Shown: positions 25,273-34,470, counted from the stretch's first letter. The stretch: 39,889 nucleotides of DNA from Planctomycetota bacterium (GCA_030612765.1 JAUWNG010000016.1:1-39889), one strand, 5' to 3'. The notes: generated by a model from the letters alone, not told the origin. A program made the numbers and translations.

Positions 25273-27576
25273 CTACTTCCGGCACATTCGTGAATGTCGG
25301 AATTGTCGCGACAACCGGGAAAACTTCGGCAAACCATTCAGGAAGACCGCCGTCACCAGTGAGAGCCCTACCAGCGCCAATCCAAGAATGATGCCCTTGC
25401 GCCAATCGGGACTGTAGCGAATCTCCAGCACCTCGGCTCCCGCCGGCACGTTTACCGTGATACGATGCCAATCGTCGCGACTGCACTCGACTGTCCGGCC
25501 ATCCACGGCGGCCTTCATCTTGGGATACCAGAGGAAGTTGACCACGACCGGGCTTGCCGACGACAGACCACGGACGTCGACGTCGATTCCGGCGCCGTCG
25601 AATCGCAACGGCATGGCCTGCCTGGGATTGCCTTCCGCAAAGGCCAACGGATCAACATGGTCCAGTTCCATGAGCGTCAGGTCCGGCAAGCCCGGCAGCC
25701 TATGAGTTCGCGAAAACTCGATCCGTTCAAAGTCGCTATTGAATCTCACACTCGATTCAAACCTGGACGAGGCTGGATTCGGCGAGAACACCGGAGTATC
25801 GCATGTGTCATGCCTCAGAAACCAACGAACACCGTAGGCGCGCGCGGCAGCGGCCGGATCCTGGCGCAGGCGATTCTTGGCAAACAGAAACGGAGACTTG
25901 CACTCAATCAGCGGACTGTATCCCCCAAAAGCCGGCAGACCATAGATGACAGGAAGATTATGGGGTAGTGCGAGGGCAAAGCTGGGCACTATGGATCGCC
26001 TTGGTGCCCAAGAGGCCATGCGATGGGCCGCCTGTGTCCCATGCGGTTGCAGCAGCTCGGTCATTTCGACGGTCAGTTCAGGATAAGGCTGAAAGCCGTA
26101 GCTGTAGAAGGAAGGCCGACACATCGCCACGTGATAGAGCATTGCGATGCCGAGCGTGACACTAATAACCACTTCCCACACTCGCCGGCGCGTCGTGCGT
26201 TGAAGGAGCCGCTCCAGGAGGACTCCGCCGCTCAGCACGGCAAAGAACACAAAAAAGAGCAACAAACGGAAGGGGTTGTTGTTGATCGCGCCGACGACCG
26301 GCAACTTGCTCATCACCAGCCACAGCACGCCGTCGGGGCCGATCGCCGAGACAAAGGCCAGGCAGGCGCACACGGTCCAGACATGCTTTTCCCAAATCGC
26401 TCGCCGCGGCCGCGTCGCAATCAGCGCCATGACATTGGCGGCGCAAAGGACCGCAAACAGCGTGCCGAAATAGTAGAAATGCCCCATATACTGAACATCG
26501 GTGCTACCCCAGGAATTCGGTTGAGGCGCCCAGACCAGAGGATACGGCAGCAGCATCGCCAGAAGCCCGTCGGCAATCCCCGCCCCATATCCGCTGGGCC
26601 GTGCCATGTCGGCGGCAAGCCCAAACTGGACCGACAGGAGCGGAACCGCAATGCCGATTCCCAGCAACAGTGCGGGCAGCAGCCACACGCCGCGGCGAAC
26701 TGGAATTCGTCCCATGGCGACGAGCCAAAGAGTCGCCAGCACGAAGAACCCCATCGAGTACACCCAGACTTGGGGGAACTCTCCGTGATACGCGATCCCG
26801 ACAACGGCCCCCGTTCCCAGGAACCATTTCCAGGAGACCGGTCCGTTGGCCATTTTCATAACGGCAACCACCAAAAGCGGCATCCAAAGCACGACGGGAA
26901 TGAAGGTGTGCCAGGAACGGCACATGATCAGGACACTGCCGCTGAGGATAAAAGACAGACTGGCCGCGAAAGCGGGCATGCGGCCCATTCCGACCAGCCG
27001 CGATGCCCAGTACATGGCGGCGTATCCGGCCAAAATATGGAAGATCGCAAAAACCTCCACGGTCGCATACTCGTTGCCCAGCACATGGCGTGCTACCGCA
27101 TAGGCCATGTACGTCGGTGGATAGCTGCCGCCCCCGCCGCTCAACGCCGGAGCGCCCATCAACACGAACGGGTTGTACTCCGGAAGCACGCCATCCCAGA
27201 GGCTCCGGCAAAGCCACAGCGTACCGGGCAATTCTCCCACAAGGACGTCGTCTTGCGTAAAGAAATACGGTTGGGTGATTTCAAGCCACGCCAGCGCGAG
27301 ACCCACGAGCGCCGCACCCGCCAGAAACCAGACGTTCCGAGCCCATATACTGGGCGAGGCAGCTTCGTGGTCGGGCTCTCCGGAGAGCAGATTGCCGAGC
27401 ATGGCATTCAGCGCGGGGAACCTCCGGGCCAGCACCAACAAAACTAATGCGCCGCCCAAAAACAACATGATCAAGATGCTGGACGCCAACGCCGAGTGCA
27501 TCAATGCCCCCGTCTCGATATGGTAGCACTCCGAGAGACCCAGAGATTGGAGAGCCGAGCTTTCGGTGGTATTCAC
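25273..27576 (-). CDS. Large YfhO/GT-C-type polytopic membrane protein
   Basis: A 767-residue protein with about 12-13 membrane helices between residues 30 and 500. The first outside loop has 'YFFTQDDVLVGELPGTLW', with adjacent acidic residues in the position of the catalytic Asp/Glu of GT-C glycosyltransferases, and 'GVLPEYNPFVLMGAP' is a YfhO-family feature. A soluble domain at about 520-730 is rich in beta strands, and a last helix follows before the C-terminus. YfhO-type proteins use lipid-linked sugars to modify cell-wall or membrane polymers. The last residues (RQFRHSRMCRK) overlap a small inverted repeat at 25276-25302, so the end may be repeat-derived. It overlaps the preceding gene by 4 nt. 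Confidence 0.75.
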   Translation of the reverse strand: MNTTESSALQSLGLSECYHIETGALMHSALASSILIMLFLGGALVLLVLARRFPALNAMLGNLLSGEPDHEAASPSIWARNVWFLAGAALVGLALAWLEITQPYFFTQDDVLVGELPGTLWLCRSLWDGVLPEYNPFVLMGAPALSGGGGSYPPTYMAYAVARHVLGNEYATVEVFAIFHILAGYAAMYWASRLVGMGRMPAFAASLSFILSGSVLIMCRSWHTFIPVVLWMPLLVVAVMKMANGPVSWKWFLGTGAVVGIAYHGEFPQVWVYSMGFFVLATLWLVAMGRIPVRRGVWLLPALLLGIGIAVPLLSVQFGLAADMARPSGYGAGIADGLLAMLLPYPLVWAPQPNSWGSTDVQYMGHFYYFGTLFAVLCAANVMALIATRPRRAIWEKHVWTVCACLAFVSAIGPDGVLWLVMSKLPVVGAINNNPFRLLLFFVFFAVLSGGVLLERLLQRTTRRRVWEVVISVTLGIAMLYHVAMCRPSFYSYGFQPYPELTVEMTELLQPHGTQAAHRMASWAPRRSIVPSFALALPHNLPVIYGLPAFGGYSPLIECKSPFLFAKNRLRQDPAAAARAYGVRWFLRHDTCDTPVFSPNPASSRFESSVRFNSDFERIEFSRTHRLPGLPDLTLMELDHVDPLAFAEGNPRQAMPLRFDGAGIDVDVRGLSSASPVVVNFLWYPKMKAAVDGRTVECSRDDWHRITVNVPAGAEVLEIRYSPDWRKGIILGLALVGLSLVTAVFLNGLPKFSRLSRQFRHSRMCRK

Positions 27577-29438
27577 TTGCCTGGCTCCTGTACCACGGGG
27601 CGCTCCCGTTGCGATCCCGGTGAAGAGTTTGCGCCGCTCGCCGCGCTTGTCGGCGGCCTCACAATATAAAGCGCGCCCTTATAGCAATATTCATTTTGAC
27701 CAAAGATGACCGGGAAGAGCCGGATTTGTCTTATCTCTGATACACGCTCGATCGGAAACTGAACTATAAGGTCGCCCCTCCCATCGTCACTGGCCAGGAA
27801 AGGCACCCGTTTGCTCTCCTCGAGAAACCAGGCGTTCATTTTCATGCGTTGACGACCCCAAGGAGGATACACCGGGAGAGTTTCGTTCTCCAACGCAAGT
27901 TCACAGGCAAAATGACCCAGAAAGTAGTCTCCCGACGCCGTAATACTCCCCAATTCGCGCGAGGTATCGCGAACCGTGTAGGTGGCGCACGAGTACCATA
28001 TACCAGTAAGGCTGAGATTCACCGCAAAGAAACAGACTAGAAGAAGCACGACCGTCACTCTTGTTTTCTTTAACAGGAAATACAAGCCCGCGAGCATCAC
28101 ACACAAAACACATACAAGAGTGGTTATCGTTGGCGGGAAACCCATGCCGGCCAGCATCAACCAGCGGGAATGAAGTATCGAATCACATATCCACATGCAC
28201 TCACACCATGCGGCGGCAATAAGACACCAAAAAACAATCCGCCACCATCTTCCACGGCCGGTGGCTTCCGGCGATGGGGAAGGGGACAGTCCCATTTTCG
28301 TCGGACGAAAATTGGGACAGTCCCCCAGTTGTTTCCTGGCCGGTCCTAAGCGAGCGTTCCAGACGCGCCAAATAAAGAATGACGACATTACGACAATGGG
28401 TATCAGAAAGATCACAAAACGGCGCGGGGCTATGGTGGGCATGGCGATAATCGACGGCATTGCACCGATAACCCAGCACACGGAATACAACTCCACCGTG
28501 GACATCCGCCTCAGCACAACCCCAATACCCTCTTTCGCAGTGCGCGTCAGAAAATCAATGAACCACAAAGAAGCAAGCATCGTCAGGGGAACCACGCCAG
28601 GGGAACAGAAGATTTCCAAGAAAGGCATCGCTTGCAGTGATTGCCTTGCATTGTTAATGCCCGCGCTGGGATCGTTCTGAAAGTTTGCCGCTCCAACGGT
28701 CCGTGCAAAGATTTGAATCTGGTCGTAAATCGGAAGATAGTATGCCGCCACCGCCACAATGCCGAGAAACAACGCGACACCCAGGAACACGACGATTTGT
28801 TTCCAATCGACCTCTTTTCGGACGAAGAACGCCACGCCCAGAAAAAGCAGAATTCCGGGGATACAATGGATTGTCAAAAGCGTGGTCAGCGTAGCCGCGA
28901 CAAACGAGGCGCCACAGGCCGCCATCCACCATCGGCTGCCGGTCTTTCCATATTCCCAGAACAACAAGATGGCGGTCAGAAAGCAGGCCTGAGTGATAAT
29001 CGGCGTAGACCACCTGGTGTACATGAGCATCTCGTGCAGTAGCCCCAGCATGGCCACTGCCAGCAGCGCCGTATTGGCGGAAGAATGTCGCTTCACCAGA
29101 AAGTAGACCATGAGCAGGATGAGCCACAGGCTCACAAGCGGCAGGAGCCGTGCGGAATAAATGCTTACACCACTCAGAGAGAAGACCGCCCATTGAATGA
29201 GCGTGAATAGTGGAGACGCAATGATGTCTTGATTGAATTCGTCGGGCACGAACGTGCCGAAAAGCACCTTGCACCGCGCGCTATGATTCCAATAGCCTTC
29301 ATCGTTGAACTGATACATTTCCACCAGCGGCGAAGGGTCGCTGTCCAGGTTGATCGCCTGGAAAGCGAAGAGCCCGAGAAACAACAGCGCGTGACAGATG
29401 GTTTGCCTACCCATGATTCCGTGAACGGTCTTCTTCAT
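27573..29438 (-). CDS. GT39/ArnT-like polytopic glycosyltransferase, with family B repeat encoded internally
   Basis: A 621-residue protein with about 10-11 membrane helices. The first loop, 'MYQFNDEGYWNHSARCKVLFG', holds the adjacent Asp-Glu of GT39-type mannosyl/aminoarabinose transferases. The start at 29438 (GAGGAAG upstream) overlaps the previous gene by 32 nt; 29414 is an alternative. Residues around 'KQLGDCPNFRPTKMGLSPSP' come from palindrome B3 (28282-28325) in a loop between two helices, where about 20 extra hydrophilic residues can be tolerated. Such enzymes transfer a sugar from a polyprenyl carrier at the outer face of the membrane, which fits with the GtrB/GtrA proteins in this operon. 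Confidence 0.75.
   Translation of the reverse strand: MKKTVHGIMGRQTICHALLFLGLFAFQAINLDSDPSPLVEMYQFNDEGYWNHSARCKVLFGTFVPDEFNQDIIASPLFTLIQWAVFSLSGVSIYSARLLPLVSLWLILLMVYFLVKRHSSANTALLAVAMLGLLHEMLMYTRWSTPIITQACFLTAILLFWEYGKTGSRWWMAACGASFVAATLTTLLTIHCIPGILLFLGVAFFVRKEVDWKQIVVFLGVALFLGIVAVAAYYLPIYDQIQIFARTVGAANFQNDPSAGINNARQSLQAMPFLEIFCSPGVVPLTMLASLWFIDFLTRTAKEGIGVVLRRMSTVELYSVCWVIGAMPSIIAMPTIAPRRFVIFLIPIVVMSSFFIWRVWNARLGPARKQLGDCPNFRPTKMGLSPSPSPEATGRGRWWRIVFWCLIAAAWCECMWICDSILHSRWLMLAGMGFPPTITTLVCVLCVMLAGLYFLLKKTRVTVVLLLVCFFAVNLSLTGIWYSCATYTVRDTSRELGSITASGDYFLGHFACELALENETLPVYPPWGRQRMKMNAWFLEESKRVPFLASDDGRGDLIVQFPIERVSEIRQIRLFPVIFGQNEYCYKGALYIVRPPTSAASGANSSPGSQRERPVVQEPGK
28282..28325. repeat. Family B palindrome, copy B3, inside the GT39-like gene
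   Basis: GGGGACAGTCCCATTTTCG and CGAAAATTGGGACAGTCCCC arms flank a TCGGA centre. It is short (44 bp) and nearly perfect. It is translated in frame within a loop of the membrane protein. Confidence 0.85.
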
Positions 29439-30822
29439 GGTATTCCGCTTCCTCGTTCACGCTCCATGGATCGACGGCTTCGCCGAGCAGCTTGCGGGCG
29501 CCCAATAGCGCCGTCATGATGGAATGGTCCATGTTGTTATAGCGAAACTGGCCGTAGCGGCCGACGCACACAAGGTTGCCGATGGTATTGAGATACGCAC
29601 GTATTGTCTCCACTCGCTCTCGGTATCCCTCGTTGTAAACGGGGTAGGCCTTGGCATAGCGCGCCACGAACCCGTCATGGACCTTTTCCGCGTCGACCAA
29701 GCTCAGCTTCCGCAAGTCTTGCTTCGCGATCTCAATCAGACGCTCTTCATCCATCGACCACAAGGCGTCGTCTTCAAAGGCAAAATACTCCAACCCCACC
29801 GAACTCCAGGATTGGTCGGGAACCATTTCGGGGCTCCAGTTTTTGTAGAGTTGAAGACGCCCTGCCTGAATGTCCGGATCGTGAATATAGATCCACGTAT
29901 CGGGAACAATTTCGGCTTGCCGGATTAAAAGATTGACGGTGAGAATTGAACGGTACTTAAGGCCGTGAGCCGCATCGACGACGTCGCGTGGCGGCATCGG
30001 ATCCATCATCAGTGGAATATCGGAAAGCGGCATCGACGAGATCAGATAATCGACGGCATGATCGGCTTTGCCCTCCGCGGAAACAGTGGTCAACCTTTCG
30101 ACGCGACCGTTCCGATGGCCAACGGCGACTACGCGATTGGCCAGACGCACTTCGGCGCCGAATGCCTTTGCCTTCTCCGACATATTTTCATACATTTGCC
30201 CCGGTCCGTACCGCGGGTAATGAAACTCGTCGATCAGCGATGCCACTTTCTTGCCGCGATGAATCCCGAGCGAGTCCAGAACGGCCTTGCCCAGACTCAA
30301 ATTGCGAATACGCTGGGAGGCCCAGTCGGCGGAGAGTTCCGTACACGGGATTCCCCAAACCTTTTCGCTATAGGTCTTAAAGAATATTTTGTAGAGCTTT
30401 TCGCCAAAGCGGTTGCTGACCCAGTCCTCGAAGCTGGCCTCGGGATGCTTTGGACGGAGTTGTGCGTGAAGGTAACTTACGATGGCGCCGAAGCTTGTCC
30501 AGACACCCAGGTTCGCCAGAGCATTCAAAGGCTTTAGGGGATAATGGAAAAGCCTTCCACGGTAATAAATCCGCGACAACCTCGGCCTTACGAGGAATTC
30601 GTCCTCGAGAATCTCTCGCCACAACCGGTTTACCTCGTCACTCTTCGTGAAGAAGCGGTGGCCGCCGATATCGAATTTAAACCCGTGGTAGTCGATAGTC
30701 TTGGAGAGACCGCCCACCTGGCGGTCCTGCTCGACAACGGCAACCTGATGGCCGGCTTTTGCCAAGGTATACGCGGCAGCAAGCCCCGCCGGACCCGCGC
30801 CAATAATGGTGAAGCTCTTCAT
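29407..30822 (-). CDS. FAD-dependent oxidoreductase, UDP-galactopyranose mutase-like
   Basis: A 471-residue protein from the ATG at 30822, overlapping the GtrA-like stop as ATGA. The N-terminal dinucleotide motif is FTIIGAGPAGLAAAYTLAKAGHQVAVVEQDRQVGGLSKT, followed by 'FKFDIGGHRFFTKSDEVNRLW', the 'GGHRF' signature found in UDP-galactopyranose mutase relatives and protoporphyrinogen oxidase-like flavoproteins. 'YSEKVWGIPCTELSADWASQRI' and the C-terminal 'NLVCVGRYGQFRYNNMDHSIMTALLGARKLLG' (FAD-binding end) support the glycan-cluster subgroup. It is longer than classical Glf (about 370-390). A role in forming a furanose sugar is possible, but the substrate is not established for this subgroup. 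Confidence 0.8.
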   Translation of the reverse strand: MKSFTIIGAGPAGLAAAYTLAKAGHQVAVVEQDRQVGGLSKTIDYHGFKFDIGGHRFFTKSDEVNRLWREILEDEFLVRPRLSRIYYRGRLFHYPLKPLNALANLGVWTSFGAIVSYLHAQLRPKHPEASFEDWVSNRFGEKLYKIFFKTYSEKVWGIPCTELSADWASQRIRNLSLGKAVLDSLGIHRGKKVASLIDEFHYPRYGPGQMYENMSEKAKAFGAEVRLANRVVAVGHRNGRVERLTTVSAEGKADHAVDYLISSMPLSDIPLMMDPMPPRDVVDAAHGLKYRSILTVNLLIRQAEIVPDTWIYIHDPDIQAGRLQLYKNWSPEMVPDQSWSSVGLEYFAFEDDALWSMDEERLIEIAKQDLRKLSLVDAEKVHDGFVARYAKAYPVYNEGYRERVETIRAYLNTIGNLVCVGRYGQFRYNNMDHSIMTALLGARKLLGEAVDPWSVNEEAEYHEEDRSRNHG

Positions 30823-31283
30823 GGCAGTTGTTCCCCAGCTTGCGCCGCACAACTGCTTCCGCGAAATAGAAAAAGCTTGCGAGCCGCGAAATTCCACATG
30901 AGCGCACAGGCAATCGCCCCGAGTTTGGCCGTTGTATAATGGAAATGAACGATATCCACTCCAACATATATAGAGGCTTCCGAAATCCCGAGTCCTACTA
31001 TCCCGATAATGACGAAAATGAGAAACTCGATGATTTTTGAGTCAATAGCCCGCGACGAGAACACCCACAGCACGCTGAGAACGTAATTGATGGATACGCC
31101 AATCGCGAAAGCGATCGCATTCGCCAGCAAGTAGTGAGTTCCACCGGCAACTAAAAGCACGAAGGCGCCAAAATCAAATACCGTGGCGATGCCGCCGACA
31201 ACGAGATATCGCAGGAATTGCAGACCGATACGATCCGTTGCACGCATGAAGAAGGCGTCGAAGAACCGACGACCGGCGCGCAT
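30819..31283 (-). CDS. GtrA-family membrane protein (second)
   Basis: About 154 residues from the ATG at 31283; the frame stays open to 31433, and a start at 31247 is also possible because no candidate has a good Shine-Dalgarno. Four membrane helices follow 'LQFLRYLVVGGIATVFDFGAFVLL'. 'AFAIGVSINYVLSVLWVFSSR' and 'CALMWNFAARKLFLFRG' are the conserved GtrA segments. It is the first gene of the glycan operon, and its stop is coupled to the flavoprotein gene. With the GtrA-like protein at 14.5 kb, the operon has two GtrA proteins but one GtrB-like partner, suggesting two lipid-linked sugars or a second GtrB elsewhere. Confidence 0.8.
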   Translation of the reverse strand: MRAGRRFFDAFFMRATDRIGLQFLRYLVVGGIATVFDFGAFVLLVAGGTHYLLANAIAFAIGVSINYVLSVLWVFSSRAIDSKIIEFLIFVIIGIVGLGISEASIYVGVDIVHFHYTTAKLGAIACALMWNFAARKLFLFRGSSCAAQAGEQLP

Positions 31284-31553
31284 CGGGCCATGCCGATGGT
31301 TCTCTCTATCGGCCCCCGAGAAATCAACTGCGTATTGTTTGGGAACACTCAATTGCCAGGTTCCTTTAGTCCGGATTGCCGAAGTCGCAAGGCACCCCCC
31401 TGTCGGCAGGGTTCGCCATTGCGCCGATTCCATTCTTCACGGAGTCGATCATTTCCAGCGCGACCTCTTAAACCTAGCACGGCTGGAGCTAGGCTTTGTC
31501 AAACTTTAATTTTCGAGTTGACCGTATAGCGGGGCTGCAAAAACAGCTATTCA

Positions 31554-31577
31554 GCCCCGGGTGAATACACCCGGGGC
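31554..31577. repeat. Family C palindrome, copy C2
   Basis: GCCCCGGGTG-AATA-CACCCGGGGC is a perfect 10-bp stem. It matches C1 at 17317-17340. Close by, at 31484-31501, is an end of a family G element (CTAGGCTTTGTC). Both lie between the secretin gene and the glycan operon. Confidence 0.8.
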
Positions 31578-31601
31578 ACGATCTGGTGCGTCCAACCACC
31601 G

Positions 31602-31733
31602 CTGCCCGTTGAAAAAGGGCGCCACTGCTGGCTTGCCCAGCAGTGCGGGGAGAAACACCCGGGAAAACACTGCTGGACAAGCCAGCAGTGGCACCCGAAC
31701 TCTCGAAAACCAACTTTTTCAACGGGCTATTAG
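31602..31733 (-). mobile_element. Family A element, copy A8 (128 bp), at the secretin stop codon
   Basis: The element is 31602-31729. The right flank TTAG (31730-31733) includes the secretin stop codon (TAA on the minus strand at 31732-31730). The left flank is ACCG and the outer bases of the left repeat are mutated (CTGCCCG), so no target duplication is visible. This copy is older or rearranged. Confidence 0.85.
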
Positions 31734-33637
31734 CGGTCGCCAGAAATCGTGCGGTCTGCGGGGAGAAGCTGGAATATGTCGTCTGGATGCGCTTTCTGGG
31801 GGCAGACCTCCGGCCGCGTAAGCTCGTAGAGGCTCGGGCCGTCCCGCTTCTCCTCGTGCGGACGCTGGCTGACCCGCCTGTCCAGGCCCAACGTGCGCGG
31901 GCGTCCCAGGTAGTTCAGGGCCTCGGGCATGTTCGGCCGCCAAATGTGCGGCGTGATGATCACGACCAACTCCCTCTTTATTGTCTTATCGTCGGTTTCC
32001 CGAAACAAGTAACCAAGCACGGGGAGCCGGCTCAAGAGCGGGAAACCGGCCCAACTGTGGGCTACATCGCTTTCGATGAGCCCACCGATCACAATCGTGG
32101 CCCCATCGGGGACCATCATGTTGGTCGTGACTTGCGTGGCATCCACCTGTGGGATGCCATCCTTATCCACCTCGCCGGAACTGCGTTCCGGGCGAATCTC
32201 CAGGCGGATCATTCCGTCCGACGAGACAAACGGCCGCAACCGCAACTGCGTGCCTATATCCTGGAACTCCACTTTCTCAACCGTGCTCGTTTGAGTCTGT
32301 GTGGACGTTTTATAGCCCAGCCTTTTACCGAGGTGGATTTCCGCCCGCTGCTTGTTGAGAACCAAGAGCCGTGGGCAGGCGAGCACCTTGATTTCGCCCA
32401 TCGTCTCCAGAAACTTAAGGAACCCGGTGGTGCTCTTATCGACAAAACCGAACTTCAGCCCGGGCTCAGCCTTGGCAAACCCCTCGAGGGGGGTGCCCTT
32501 AACATAGCCGGGCTTGGTGGCGGACAACACCGAGGCCGGCAAGAATCCGGCCGCGGCGTTGATCGCAGCGCCGCTCCCGGCGACGCCCAATGCCTGTCCT
32601 GCTCCATCGAGCAGGGCGAAGTTCACCCCTAACTCCATGCCCTTATTCAACTTCACGCTAACGATCACGACCTCGATCAGCACCTGGATGGGTTGAACGT
32701 CAATCTGCGCGATGACGCGGTCGACCATTATCAAGACCTCCGCGTAGTCCTGAACTATGACGATATCACCGCCGGCCATCGAGTCGCCGCCCGCCTTCAC
32801 TTCCGTCGCCTTGTCGCCCGCGTGACTCGCATCGCTCGCCAGGCCGGTATCGCTTTCCGGCGACGAAGTGAGCTTGCCCTTATTGCTGAGCAAAGGCCTG
32901 ACCATGGTTTCAATGTCCTTGCTCTTGACGTAGTTCAAGTGGTACACGCGCACCGGCAGATCGTCTTCCGCGATTTTGCGAGACTCCTCTAGCGTCGAAA
33001 TGTAGATGACGTCCCCTTCACGTATGACCGTCAGGCGGCATTGCTTGGCGATGATTCGCAGGGTCTCGTCCACGGTTTTGTTCCGCAGATCGACCGTGAT
33101 TTTGCCGCCAACCTCCGGCGATACGAGAATGTTTAGAATCTTGGCCTGCCGGCTGATCATCTCCATCACTTTGCCGACGTTCAGGTTGTCCACGCGCAGC
33201 GTGATCAGCGGCTCGTCGCTTGGCGCCGTGGCCGGCTTCGCCCCAGCCGACCGCGGCTCGGCCGGCACGCCCTGGGGCAACGGCACCACCTCCGGCCCAA
33301 AATTCGGGGAGTGCATATATTGAACAAGAAACGGCGAGGCATCGAAATACTCCGTCGCGATCGGCTCGGCAACTTCGCGGACTGCTAAGCGGGATCCCAC
33401 GAAACTCGGGTGGGGATCCTGCACCGTAGGCACATCCATCTCATTGAGGGCGGCGGATAGCGCCGCCGGCCGTGGCAAAGCGTCGGACGCCTCGGCATGT
33501 CCCGCGGACTGCGCAACCGACGGCAAATTACGATTGTAGGTACTAAATCCCTGAGTGCAGCCTGCTACAACCGCGCAAAGCCCCAGCACGCTGGTCGCCG
33601 CGGACAGCATTCTTCGTCTTCGCATCCAACCCAGCAT
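31730..33637 (-). CDS. gspD: Outer-membrane secretin (GspD/PilQ family), lipoprotein
   Basis: About 635 residues from the ATG at 33637; a GTG at 33649 is an alternative. A lipobox LCAVVAGC near residue 27 marks a lipoprotein. An N0/STN-like domain follows at about 145-220 ('LRVDNLNVGKVMEMISRQAKILNILVSPEVGGKITVDLRN'), then an N-type domain ('VYHLNYVKSKDIETMVRPLLS') with a long Ser/Asp/Gly-rich insert, and the secretin domain at about 320-560 ('LIEVVIVSVKLNKGMELGVNF', 'VLACPRLLVLNKQRAEIHLG', 'VPDGATIVIGGLIESD', 'LPVLGYLFRETDDKTIKRELVVIITPHI'). It forms the outer-membrane ring of a type II-like machine. The C-terminal 90 residues are a charged tail. It lies about 19 kb from the other components. 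The stop is at repeat A8. Confidence 0.93.
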   Translation of the reverse strand: MLGWMRRRRMLSAATSVLGLCAVVAGCTQGFSTYNRNLPSVAQSAGHAEASDALPRPAALSAALNEMDVPTVQDPHPSFVGSRLAVREVAEPIATEYFDASPFLVQYMHSPNFGPEVVPLPQGVPAEPRSAGAKPATAPSDEPLITLRVDNLNVGKVMEMISRQAKILNILVSPEVGGKITVDLRNKTVDETLRIIAKQCRLTVIREGDVIYISTLEESRKIAEDDLPVRVYHLNYVKSKDIETMVRPLLSNKGKLTSSPESDTGLASDASHAGDKATEVKAGGDSMAGGDIVIVQDYAEVLIMVDRVIAQIDVQPIQVLIEVVIVSVKLNKGMELGVNFALLDGAGQALGVAGSGAAINAAAGFLPASVLSATKPGYVKGTPLEGFAKAEPGLKFGFVDKSTTGFLKFLETMGEIKVLACPRLLVLNKQRAEIHLGKRLGYKTSTQTQTSTVEKVEFQDIGTQLRLRPFVSSDGMIRLEIRPERSSGEVDKDGIPQVDATQVTTNMMVPDGATIVIGGLIESDVAHSWAGFPLLSRLPVLGYLFRETDDKTIKRELVVIITPHIWRPNMPEALNYLGRPRTLGLDRRVSQRPHEEKRDGPSLYELTRPEVCPQKAHPDDIFQLLPADRTISGDR

Positions 33638-33964
33638 CGCAATCCCCACTCGAAAGCATAATATCCAACAACGCGCCTTATGTCGCCGAATTGGCCCTTC
33701 GTGTCTAGGTCAATTCCACGAAAACCCACATAAGCTATGTGGTTTACCCGATGGCATCGCCGAGCACGGGTTGGTGCGTGCGTTGTGGCTGGGCGGACTG
33801 GGCACTTGGGGAATTCGACATCACACCATACAACCGTGGTTGAACTTTTGCAAGAAACAGGGGCTACAGAACCCTGGGGGAATAGTTGGCCCCAAACCAG
33901 GCACGGAATTACACCACGTGGGGGCAAAAGGTCGAGATGGCCATAATTGCGAGAAGTTGCGGGA

Positions 33965-34095
33965 ACTAGGCTTTGTCGGAAAAGGCCTGATGCGGCCTAC
34001 TGTCATTCTGAGCGTAGCGAAGAATCTCCGTAAAATTGGGCGAGATCCTTCGCTACGCTCAGGATGACAGATGGCCTTTTCCGACAAAGCCTAGT
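33965..34095. mobile_element. Family G element (TIR GCTTTGTCGGAAAAGGCC, TSD CTAG) with a common dispersed palindrome as core
   Basis: The ends ACTAGGCTTTGTCGG and CCGACAAAGCCTAGT form 23-bp inverted repeats that include a CTAG on each side, again a 4-bp YTAR-type duplication. The core pairs TGTCATTCTGAGCGTAGCGA with CGCTACGCTCAGGATGACA, a palindrome known to me from several unrelated bacterial phyla. An isolated end of the same family is at 31484-31501. The remaining bases of 33650-33960 show no gene I can support. Confidence 0.78.
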
Positions 34096-34107
34096 AGGCC
34101 GACACAG

Positions 34108-34195
34108 CTAACAGCCCGTTGAAAAAGTTGGTTCTCGAGAGTTCGGGTGCCACTGCTGGCTTGTCCAGCAGTGTTTTTCCGGGTATTTCTCCCCG
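34108..34195 (+). mobile_element. Family A element, copy A9, truncated (84 bp)
   Basis: CTAA at 34108-34111 is followed by the element from 34112. It matches other copies up to ...TTTCTCCCCG at 34195 and then stops; the second half is absent and unrelated sequence follows. Confidence 0.85.
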
Positions 34196-34245
34196 TGTGC
34201 GGCAAATATTTCTGGCAACCGAATTTTGCTATCAGCAGAAGGGGG

Positions 34246-34470
34246 TAGTTGCCGGCAAACGGGCCGAAGGCCCAGCCCTTCTCCCAGCCCTGGGCAACGC
34301 CCAGGGGCGCGAGTTGCCGTACGAAAGGCGTGTCGGCCCAACGGGCCAACCGTTCGCGGCGAGTCTCGGAGAATGATTGGCCCGTTGGGCCGACACGGGA
34401 CGTTTGCGTTCTTTCACGCACCCTGGGCGTTGCCCAGGGCTGGGAGAACGTGGCCCCTTCGGGGCGGTCA
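34246..34470. repeat. Family F nested palindrome, about 225 bp
   Basis: Outer arms CTCCCAGCCCTGGGCAACGC (from 34281) and its complement ending near 34446, and inner arms GTGTCGGCCCAACGGGCCAA (34330-34349) and its complement (34378-34397), are arranged one inside the other. Each arm is itself partly self-complementary. No stable gene is present here; the open frames on both strands are by-products of symmetry. The rest to 34787 holds only the response-regulator leader. Confidence 0.75.

Noticed and set aside
26023-27447. 474-codon plus-strand open frame
   Set aside because: It is antisense to the YfhO-like gene and His/Arg-rich in composition, typical of a shadow frame in GC-rich DNA.
33555-34067. 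170-codon plus-strand open frame
   Set aside because: It starts inside the secretin signal region on the other strand and runs into element G; no protein features.
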